Assembly: GCA_024305405.1 (NCBI GenBank)
Contig: JAKNDB010000092.1
Location: 3,193,501-3,257,500 of the forward strand
Length of the DNA stretch: 64,000 nucleotides
Direction of reading: 5' to 3'
DNA from: Dirofilaria immitis
Taxonomy: Eukaryota; Nematoda; Chromadorea; Rhabditida; Onchocercidae
Both the position numbers and the translations under genes were made by a program. The notes beneath the pieces were generated by a model. It did not search any database, was not told the DNA's origin, and saw only the letters and a list, made by a program, of their open reading frames with translations. This document shows positions 54,301 through 64,000 of the stretch, one piece after another; position 1 is the first letter of the stretch, and each line of letters starts with the position of its first letter.

Positions 54301-57300
54301 TTTCATTCTTTCATCAATTGTATCTAATCAATAAATTTTAAGAAATGTTTTTTAATTTTTAACTAAAAAATGTAAAATTTCTTGCTTTGAAAGTTTTCAT
54401 TTTTTAAAAGAATAAATAGTAATTATTATGATATGTTTTAGCCACGCAGATTCGATATATCAAGGTATTGCTGATCATGTTCCTATGGTTATCTTTATTT
54501 CTGCATATTTATTAGTTACTTCATCAGTCTGTTTCTACATTCAATGGGACGTGACCTTAGTGATGTTCGCTGCATTACCGCTGCTCATTGGAACAAGGCT
54601 TATTTTCAGCAAAGTTTATTTTTTGTCTTTATTTTTTATTTTTTCTAGTGATATAATTATGAAGGTTGAAGGTATTGCTGATCATGTTCCAGCAATAAAT
54701 ATCGCAATATATTTTGGTCTTGTATTTTTGCGAATTTAAAGAAAATATTGTTGTTGAGGAAATGTTGACTAAAAAACCGACGAATTATCTATCAAAGTAT
54801 TTGTTATGAAGTGAGCTTTATGAACTATAATCATTCTAGATAAAGCATGGAATAAACAAGCAAAAAATTAAACATAGAATAATAAGGTATAGAAATTTCA
54901 TGTCAACATCACAATACTCTTCTAAGTTTGTTCAGACCCTTTCTCATTTAGTGCTGCTTAACTTCCAGGCATTCAAAGCAGATCAGGATTCAAAGCAAAA
55001 TAAAGAAACGCGAGCATGTGTTAAATTAATTCCTGAAATTATTTAGCAATTTATTTTAGTGGTTTTGTAAAACTCGTGATGAGGAACAGAAATTATTGGC
55101 TAAAATGACGAATTTGGTGCAAGAGACATTCTCATGCATACGAGCTGTTATCGCATTTGCTGCGCAAAAACAAACGATCAACAAGTACGAACCAGTCGTC
55201 CATTTTATGCAATATTTGATAAGCATCTATCTCTTACCATATTTTATGACAATTCCGCTTTTTCAGGTATGAGCGATTAACTATCGAGCTGAACCGAATG
55301 ACGGAACAGCGTCTCACTGCTTCATCCATTTATGATGCACTTGCGCAGGTGTCATAAGCATTTATTTATACATAAACATATGTATTGTTGCTAATTATCA
55401 AAATGAAATTGCTTTTTATATTTCAAAATTTTCATCTGCTGCATTTAATGTGCTGCATTTGACCTTTCATATCTCGTTCTCTATGTATGGATCGAAGATT
55501 AGATGCATTTACTTGATTTTAAGGAGCGACTGCTTTAAAACAAAATTCTACTATCCGTTCAGTAGGTCTAAATACAGGAGTTATTGCAAAACAGAAGTGA
55601 AAAATAAAATCGAAAGACAACTGATGTATTTCTTTAAATATTGACACTTTTAGGTCTTACTAACCGAATTCATTTTTACGGCAGCTCTATGTTATGGCAT
55701 GTGGCGCGTTAATGATGCCAATCCAGGCCGTCTTGCTGCAGTACGTTGATACATCATAAAATAATAAGTAATTTCATTATCAACACTGCTGGAAAAATCG
55801 TGGACATAAAATCTATGGATCATGAATTTTGTTAACATTTGTTATAATAACATTACAGTCAACTTTCTATGTATATAAATTTTTCATATTAACGACGTGA
55901 TTATTTAGCTAGCGATCAATATGCTATACATGTGCGTTACGTCCATCAGTATTGGTTTTCATACGACTGGCGTGTCGACTGCTCGAAAAAATGCAAACGA
56001 GATGAATGCAATTTTGATTGAGACGCCGAACATTGAGTGTTATGTCAATAAGCATAGCGAAAGTATGCTAGCACCACGTGGACATGGTGCTATTGAATTC
56101 AAGAACATTAGTTTTGCATATCCAAGCAGGCCAGATATTGAGGTACAGGGTATCAGTAATTGAATTTTGAAAGTTCGTTCTTCAAATACTCAAAATAACT
56201 TCATTGACTCGCTTGATTTTAGAAATTGAATAATCAACATATTTAGTTTTATTTCTTTAGCTATTTTAGATTAATGTATAGAAATTTCATAACACATGAA
56301 AATTGGGAACTACAGGTACTGAAGGGAGTATCGTTTACTGTATCAGCAGGTGAACATGTCGCAATTGTTGGACCAAGTGGATCTGGCAAAAGTACGATAA
56401 CAGCACTTATGTTGCGATTTTATGATCCGACCAATGGAAACGTTGGTATTTTGGACTGCTTATTTTCTGAACGATATTGTAACACAGAGTTTTATTCATT
56501 TTTTCGTTATATAACTTATGTTACAATCAAAAATAGATCAAACTGGATGGTGTCAACTTGAAAATGCTGAATCCTGACAATTTAAGAGCTCAATTTGGTT
56601 TAGTCAGTCAAGAACCGGTCCTGTTTGATGGTTTGTATTGATATAATTTAATGAGAAATATGTCAGAACTTCACAGCCATTATTTTATTAACATTTGCTC
56701 CAAAAGTTTTACTTATTTTCGGAAATTAAAAATCATCGGCTTTATTGTATAGTACTTTATCTTCAAAGGTACTATAAGTGATAATATTCGATATGGACGT
56801 TTGAATGCAACACAAGCAGAAATTAACGAAGCAGCTCGAAAAGCAGAAGCTTGGCAGTTTATTTGTGCGTTACCTGAAGGCATGAAAACCCGTGTTGGCG
56901 ACAGGTTCTTTTCATTTATTTTAGAAACTGCTAAGAAGCTACTTATTTTTGCTAAAAGAAAATTATAGGTATCATACTTGTTTTACTATTCGTAACTTTC
57001 AATTCCTCATTCATTGGATATAATTCCCTCAAAAAAGTGTTCATTAATTATATGTCAAAAACACTTGATCAATATTAAATGGAACACTATCACCTAGTCT
57101 TTTTTTTCTTTTGAAATTGTTTGAAAGTTGAAATTAAAATCGATTCTCTACTTGACGTTTTCCATATTTGAAGAGGTCTCCAATTATCCGGTGGTCAAAA
57201 ACAACGTGTGGCTATTGCACGTGCAGTAATCCGTGATCCATCCGTGATGATATTTGATGAAGCAACATCAGCACTGGATACAAAGCATGAAGTTGAGGTA

Positions 57301-60300
57301 CAAAAAGCTATCGACGCAGCCAGCCAAGGCGTTACTACTATCACAATAGCACATCGGTAACGTCATATAAACAATATATACTACAATTATATGTATAGAA
57401 AAATTACGTCATTCAATTGAAGTTGAGGGATATTGTATATTTGACGTCAATTGATCGAAGTATATCTGGCTTTCTGTGTTCATACTAACAGAATTGTGCT
57501 ATCTTTTCTTTCGGCAAATTTAATGATTCTGTAAATTGAAAAACTAGTTATAATAATAGGCTTAGCTAATGAAATGACCGCCGATCGATTAAACTTTTTA
57601 TTATGAATTAATTTGACTTTGTGGCATTTGTTGTGGAAGTATTGTTGAATTTATGAAGTTTGGCTGATGGGACTTGAAGTGGGTGAAGTTGTTATAACCG
57701 TTGTATGAGTCTTTGGTGTGCATGTAACGTCAGAGTTTGTATCATTTGATGGGAATTTTAAGCGGAGGGAAGGTCTTTCCGAAATTTAATTCTTCCAAAT
57801 ATGAAAATAGAATTTCCTTCTATGTTGGACTTACACGATATTATAAACACAATATCGTGCCTATACAAAAATTGAATCAAATGAGCAATACAAAAGAATA
57901 CCAAACACGAAAACAGAAAAATTCAAAGAATATGAACAATATCGTAATGCTTACTGATAGATCGTATCTTTTCTTAGGGTTTGTCGTTCTTCTTTCGTAA
58001 AGCGATCGCTACTTCTCGTGCCTTCGAATTGTGGCTTCTGCTGCATCGAATTGTCCTCGAAACTGTTGCTTCTATCTGACTGTCGAGTTGAACCTGAGTT
58101 ATCGTCGAGTAACCGATTCTGATTGACCGTCGAATCGTCGTTTTTTTCCATTAAACTTGGATAATTGAACTGCAACCGCTCCCTTATCTATCCTTCGGCT
58201 TGTCGACTTTAAAAGATTGATCTCATTCTGTTGATCGGTGAGTAATCGTGTGCTTTGATTGAGAACATCTTTATATCTCTTCCCGTTTAGCTTACTAATC
58301 TCATGATTTTGGCGAGCTATTTACATCAGTGTCTTTTTAACATTTTTATTTATATACAACTATTTACATGTTTCGGTTTTCGCTGGCATCACTTAGGATA
58401 AGAATTTTTTTCATTGGTGATTGTAGTGAGTCATCGTTTTGATTTACACTCAGACTTGGGTAATTAAGCGACGCCTTATTCGACGCAATACAAATAAAAA
58501 TGAAATCCAATATCAGCGAAAAAAGAGGTAATGAGTAAAAAATGAATAGAGTGAGATGATCCAAATAGAATAAAAAGCGAGGCATGACTCTTGTTAAAAG
58601 TTGCTATATATAAATTCTCCCTTAATTGGGCGGTACAACGAATATTCAATATATGATTGACTGAAATAAGAAACTCTGGACATAGGATAGATTTAGATAA
58701 GCGATGGTAATTTTACAGTTCTTTGAAGATGGTTATAGGAAGCGAAATCATTTGATTTTCAGTCTTATCATGGATAATGAAGTGACAAATATGAGCAATG
58801 ACCGTAAGAAATTTTTCGAGCAATAAAGACAATGATAATTAATTTATAAATATCTGTCCAGCCAAGATCATAAATCAATTAATTTATTGAAGTATATATC
58901 TTATATTACAAGCTAAATTGGGATTTCCGAACAACATTAGACTTGGTCAGTCAACAAAGTCAGTGAGATGAAAATGGATTAATTTTTACGTTGGATGCTC
59001 AGGGGCTCATTTTAGCACAAAATATTAAGTTGAATTGTTCTTAAAGCTAATAATAACCAGATTGTTTTGCCTTTTGGCGTAAATGACAAATTAGTTTCGT
59101 AGATTGCAATTTATCGGAACTCAATAATTCCATTAAATTGTGCTGCAAAATAAAAATAAAGCAGATCATCTTCAAGATGTGAAATCAAAGCATGTTCGTA
59201 AAGAAAAAACTTATCAGTCCTACTCAGGAATAATCACTAATCTTGTTTAAACCATAACGATCAATTTCAGTATTGGACAATACACTTTGAAAAAAAGACC
59301 GATTCAACTTTTAATTACTTAATTTAATAAGTGAAAATATATCAAGACAATTAATCTGCCTTTAAAAATCATAACTCCGAAGAATGCAGAACATACAATT
59401 TCTTCATATATAACATCAAAAAAGATGTTTCTTAAAAGTAGACAATCTGTTCAAGTAGATATCATAAACAGTGATATGTAGGATATCAGAGAATAGTCAT
59501 TAAGTGATTCTGGATGGTGGATTCAATGGAATTGAATAAAACTTAAAATCTATAGAATGAAACCTGATGAATTCTGAGGATTTTTGCTATAATTAGAAGA
59601 AGTGAAAGATAGCACACGTCTCCAAAATTCAAAAAAAAATCAAATTTGTAGTTACAAATAAAACTATGGTTAATAGATTTTTAAGCAAAAGTGTGTTTAA
59701 TACTTTACAAAGAAGGCAGAATGGAAATATCATTTGTATAAATGCATTGTTTATACTGAGATGATAAGGATTCGATAATTATTACTTAAATTTAATTACT
59801 ATATTTTCAGATGCTATTCAGAAGAAAAAATATCACAAAAATGGGCATGACATTTGTGTTTTAAAGCTGAATAACAAATTTCTGAGTTTTAGCTGAAATA
59901 GCTGCAATTGTGGAGTGTCACAGGAAGAGAAAGTGAGGCATGATAGCTTTCAAAAAATTGATTATATCTTTTATCTTGCCAAACTATAGCGATTAAATTG
60001 TAGCAGATATTTCTGTTATTCGGATTAACATTGGCTTAAAAGATTAAATGGGATAATTCAAGTCGAACTGCACTATTAACTTTTTTCGCTGATACTTGAA
60101 AATTATCAGAAATTATTTTGGAAAGAAAATTGGGAATGGATTTGATGGACTTGAGGTTTTAATATTTCTAGAGTTCAGAAATTCATTTGGAATCATATTG
60201 ATGGACAAATTATTCTATACATAAGTTATTAGAATCAGTACTCTATAAGTAAAATTATCTCTGTGCTGCCAATTTCCATTCGTATCAATCCTCATTCCGT

Positions 60301-63300
60301 TTGTCTGTATATTGCAGCTTATCTATACCGTTGAATCAGTTCTCCTTTTTTGCTTTATCTTTATTCCTATATTTATTAGACAATACTCTTTTAAGTTACA
60401 GTGGTTTCTCTAATATCTTTCATTCCACTGCAAATTATTTTGTAATTATTGGAATGTCGAAATTTTCAAATGCGAGCGACGTTAATACAGGGGAATGATA
60501 CTGGAAATGAAATTAACCTGCAGTTATATACACCTTTTGTAGAAAAAACTTGCTTTGTTGTTAGTTATCGTGAAGAACAGAAAATATTTATTCAATAGCA
60601 GGATTATCGAATAATGCAATAGTGTAAAATTTGGTGATGTGATATAAAGAATAAAATGAAAATATTATGGCAAGAAAGACGAATGATTTTGATAAAAAAG
60701 ATCTAGATGGATTTTAAGAATATATATTGCTCATACGTGAGTTAGTTTACAATATTATGTAAATTACATGAGAAGTGACAATTAGTTTTTTATTTAAGAA
60801 GAAATTACATGGGAATTATTTTCTCAGAAACAGCATTTTTACAATTGATTGAGAATTGAAGGCCTTCTCACTATTATGTGTGAGATTTGTAAATAAGATA
60901 AATTAACTGACAGATGTGAGAACCTTTGTATAAGGAAGAAATATATTCTTTATAATCTAATTATTGAACAACTGATTTATCACGCATATAAAGTGATGCG
61001 CCCTTTATTTAGGAAGTGATTTTTTGTATGAATTCTTTATTATTTACCTGATCATTATTTCTTTCGATTTTTTCCGACACCTTTGTTATGAAATTTAGTC
61101 TCATTTCAGATTGAGTACTGTCCGAAATGCAGATCGTATTATCGTTCTAGAAAGTGGACAAATTGTAGAAGAAGGAAGTCCAGAAGAATTGTTAGCCAAT
61201 AGAAATGGTAAATTTCACCGGATGTACAATGACCAGAAGTTCGATTCTCTAGCTGTCCATAAATTAGCTGCAAATCCACGTGCACGGTCGAAAATATCTC
61301 TGGCTGCACATTTTTCTATGATGCCATCGGATTTTATTGTACGCGCTTGTCATTTTTCACAAATTACTCGTTTTAATAGCAGTTACGAGCGTTTTTGCGC
61401 TGGAAGGAACCTTTGTAGATATTCTTTTAAATTCGAGACAAATGAATCATGATTATTCTTCAATCCGATCAATACCATTTTGATCCGACAAACTTATTAC
61501 TTTAACAGAGGCATATCATGAATAATATGTTCGTTACTGACGGATAACATTTCAGGATGCCGAAACATATCGCCGTGCTTGGGCTCGTTCATCGCTGGGC
61601 GCTCATAAACGACTCGGTAAATCATACTCTGTGCTGAGTACTGATCGTGAAAAACTAGCACTACCTGTAATGTCGAAAAAACGAACTCGAATGGATACAC
61701 CATTCAAGACAAATATCATGGAAGTGGCAATGGAGGACAAAGATTACGATGACCAAACTTTAGTAAAGCTTTTGATGCTATCCAGTCTTCATTACTTTTA
61801 TATTGCTTTTATTCTAATGTAAAAGCATTTCAGGAAAATTATACACAATCGTGTACCGCTAACTCTCTAAAAACTGAATTATTATTTTAACTAATTTGTT
61901 AATAAAGATGGAGGAGTTCCATTTTCAGCTGATGGTTTTTTTTTTTTTAAATAAATAAACTAATCCAATCCCAGCCTTCCCCACACAAAATGAAACCGTC
62001 GGATCATATTTCTAAAAAATCCTTTACAATTTGTAAATTGTTGAAAAAGTGATTGTATTTCTTTAAGTTATCCTTTTTTTTAAAAGAAGTCAGTGATCTC
62101 TATTATCTCAATGAATATCTCTAAAGTATAATTTTAATAGTGATAGAAAATATGCCGGAACATTCACGAATATTTAAGCTCCCTGGAAAAACGACTAATT
62201 TCAATGCCATTTGGAATCTGATCAAGAGCTATAAAGCTGGTTATTCATATTTGGGTGTTGCCATTCCGGTAACCGTTCTGCGGGGATTTTTTTCCTGCTT
62301 GTTTGTTTCGAAGTTTCATCAGTACTTGAAGTAAATTTATTTTGTTCTCTTCTTGATATCTTTTTATTCAGTTTGTTAATTGTATTTCTACGATTTCATT
62401 CATGGCAATCCTTCCTCATTATTTTGTTTGTAAGTTTATTTCTGTTTCAAATAAACCGATGAATTGAATGACTAATTTGCAGATAGCATTAGCTCCAAAT
62501 GAAGAAACAGCCCAACAAGTGTTTATAACAGCTGCTGTGTACACAGCTCTAATTATTATTAAAACGATGTTCGAGGCAGTTGGAGTATTTTTTAATGCTT
62601 AGATTTAACAAGTTTTGTCCAAATTGAAAATAATTCTCTTTTATTTTGTAGATTCTCAAAATATAAATTTGATTGATTTATTTTGCTAACATAATTTTAT
62701 TACGATTTGCAAAAAATGGATAGTATTAGAGGTTAATCATGCAACCTTCATGTTCCGTCATTTTATAAATATTTATAGCGTTTATTTATCGCATTATATG
62801 GACATGGTTTTTGTGGATATATGAGGAACAAAATGTTTCGAAAAATATTGAGACATGGCGCAACTTATTTCGATGAAGAAGCCAATACACCTGGGAGATT
62901 GGTTCATAAGCTCATGTCTGATACCGCAACACTTAACAGAGTAAAGAAGCTTAGTCATTGTAGGTTACTTATTAATAGGATGAAAGGACGGCTAATAATT
63001 TTTATTCTGATAGTATTTATCCGGCCTAAGACATTTCTACAATCCAAATTTTGGAGTAACTAAATAATAGCAGTCTTTTATGCTTCGTCTGAGATTTATG
63101 ATATCGGATGATTTTGTATCGAACAATAAGTAATGCTGCACTTAATTTCAGATTCTTGGCGATAAATTGGATTTGTTAATTCCTGCAGTTATATGTTCAA
63201 CAGTATCAGTTACTATTGCACTGTTAATAAACTGGAAGCTAGCACTCATCTGCGGTTTCCAATTTCCAGCATTTTTCCTCTTTCGTTTCGTAGAATTACG

Positions 63301-64000
63301 AGAAACTAGTAAGCGACATCGACAAATGGCCGAACAGGAAAAAAAGCCGCCAACGTTCGATATGTTTCAAATTTTTAATTTTTTGAAGAACTTTTCATTT
63401 CTTAGCAATAATGTAAAAAGACTCCACGAAATGTCTTTTATTTATTACGCTTATATTACTTATATATCTGTATTCTATTGACTGATGCCAAATCTCAATC
63501 ATTTTCAGTTAGCAACCTCAGTACTATCAAATATGAGTACAATTAAAGCCTATACTCTACAGGAACATTTCAACAATATTTTTTACGAGACGTTGAAACC
63601 TTTGCAGAAGTAAACCAATAAAATTATTGGCATAATGAGAATATAATAGTTACTATTATATATTTTCCAACATATAATTCATAAGACTCATCTGTAGTTC
63701 TATCAAATCTACTGAACTATATCACCAATAATAACAGCAACAATTTTGCTTACAGCACAATGAAAAGACAATCTTGTATCAGTTCATTCGTATTTGCTTG
63801 CCAGTTCTCTTTCACATATATTCTCATTGCAATAACATTACATTTTGGAAAAGTCATGATGCTAAGTAATGAAATTACGCCGTTCAATTATTTAAGGTAA
63901 AAAATATCACTTTATGGTGCAGAAATCTGATTCTGACAATCGTCTAGAATATTTATGTCTAGCTTTAAGGATTCAGAAGCTTTGAAAATGTACAACTATA
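51372..64000 (+). CDS. ABCB-type P-glycoprotein, 3' end beyond window
   Basis: ATP-driven lipid and xenobiotic efflux pump of the plasma membrane; nematode P-gps are studied for drug transport (family knowledge). Exons: 51372-51449, 51538-51639, 53510-53733, 54060-54193, 54442-54613, 55060-55184, 55267-55348, 55654-55740, 55909-56142, 56316-56441, 56537-56630, 56769-56904, 57174-57356, 61110-61338, 61556-61762, 62179-62330, 62483-62578, 62779-62940, 63152-63354, 63509-63609, 63756-63896, then off the edge. TMD1 is followed by NBD1: A-loop region [10 protein letters not shown], Walker [11 protein letters not shown]-loop [12 protein letters not shown], signature [14 protein letters not shown], Walker [14 protein letters not shown]-loop ITIAHR. 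The linker is basic ([12 protein letters not shown]). TMD2 begins at about 62179. Three one-base gaps, T6 53725-53730, T7 62287-62293 and A7 63339-63345, are each required by phase. NBD2 is not in the window. Confidence 0.95.
57954..58585 (-). CDS. candidate nested gene with two SL1-like segments
   Basis: I do not recognise the product. On the minus strand an ATG at 58585 opens a frame with a strongly hydrophobic start ([20 protein letters not shown] and on), then [20 protein letters not shown] and a donor-like AT|GTAAAT near 58365. A second open stretch at about 58090-58320 reads like a coiled coil ([20 protein letters not shown]). A third, 57954-58172 in another frame, begins [18 protein letters not shown] and continues as a polar Ser/Asn/Arg-rich protein ([31 protein letters not shown]), ending near a GTAAGC donor-like site. 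How the pieces join is unresolved. Both NYPSL segments correspond in nucleotide sequence to the SL1 leader, so this may be retroposed cDNA rather than a functional gene. Composition is slightly GC-richer than the surrounding intron. Confidence 0.4.
58150..58171 (-). other. SL1-like segment, copy 1 (17 of 22 bases)
   Basis: On the minus strand this reads TTCAATTATCCAAGTTTAAT (inner 20 nt), compared with the nematode SL1 core TTTAATTACCCAAGTTTGAG. An ATG lies right at its end and opens MEKNDDSTV, the arrangement expected of a trans-spliced mRNA copied to DNA. It is preceded by TTGCAG, which could also be an ordinary splice acceptor. Confidence 0.5.
58449..58470 (-). other. SL1-like segment, copy 2 (19 of 22 bases)
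   Basis: On the minus strand it reads CTTAATTACCCAAGTCTGAG (inner 20 nt), differing from the SL1 core at two of these 20 positions. It is not an SL RNA gene: the following bases (TGTAAATC) do not match the SL RNA donor context and no Sm-site/stem-loop follows. Homology with copy 1 extends about 25 nt past the leader (AAAACGATGACTC versus AAAACGACGATTC). Confidence 0.6.

Larger units (their letters stand above)
57357..61109 (+). other. 3.75-kb P-gp intron
   Basis: The intron falls directly after the H-loop histidine-arginine of NBD1, in phase 2 (CG|A), and the next exon resumes [17 protein letters not shown]. It is the largest but one in the gene. It contains the candidate nested gene (57954-58585) and otherwise AT-rich DNA without recognised exons. 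Confidence 0.85.

Noticed and set aside
58449..58470. SL RNA gene
   Set aside because: The sequence after the leader lacks the SL RNA splice donor context and downstream Sm site and stem-loops.
3412..63896. Calling the frameshifted genes pseudogenes, or invoking RNA editing or programmed frameshifting
   Set aside because: All breaks have the same sign and run context in genes with otherwise intact domains, splice sites and phases; a base-calling artefact explains this more simply.
1..64000. tRNA, rRNA or CRISPR arrays
   Set aside because: Scanning for tRNA T-loop motifs, rRNA-like GC-rich conserved blocks and regularly spaced direct repeats gave nothing beyond coding or simple repeats.

Overview
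The window is AT-rich, intron-rich eukaryotic DNA, almost certainly from a nematode and probably a spirurid or filarial one. The evidence is compact GT-AG exons of 50-250 nt, a P-glycoprotein and BTB/PHR set-up of nematode type, tandem modules resembling the nematode-specific ET module, and two sequences resembling the nematode spliced leader SL1. Species placement is inference. I see no bacterial operon, tRNA, rRNA or CRISPR.

Layout: 1-3411 is non-coding. ncs-1 (neuronal calcium sensor) lies on + at 3412-6039. An unrecognised Lys/Arg-rich protein lies on + at 8270-10883. A predicted single-pass membrane protein lies on - at 12218-16079 and is divergent from ERGIC3/Erv46 on + at 17695-21299. 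CUTA lies on + at 24772-25954 and converges on STAM on - at 26585-29315. A BTB-BACK-PHR protein lies on + at 33676-39525. A large cysteine-rich gene with ET-module-like repeats lies on - at about 41489-49140. It is divergent from an ABCB/P-glycoprotein gene that starts at 51372 and runs off the right edge. One P-gp intron (57357-61109) holds a candidate nested gene on the - strand that carries the two SL1-like stretches.

Functional themes: membrane traffic (ERGIC3 in ER-Golgi recycling, STAM in ESCRT-0 sorting), calcium signalling (NCS-1), probable ubiquitin-ligase adaptor (BTB-PHR), and efflux (P-gp). Nothing suggests one joint pathway.

The most striking sequence-level pattern: in six of the conserved genes the frame breaks by exactly one missing base, ten times in total and nearly always inside a mononucleotide run. 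Adding one base each time restores both the family sequence and the intron phase on both sides. The direction is always a deletion. The simplest reading is homopolymer under-calling in the assembly, so these genes should not be called pseudogenes. Exon coordinates are read by eye from splice signals, phase and family similarity.
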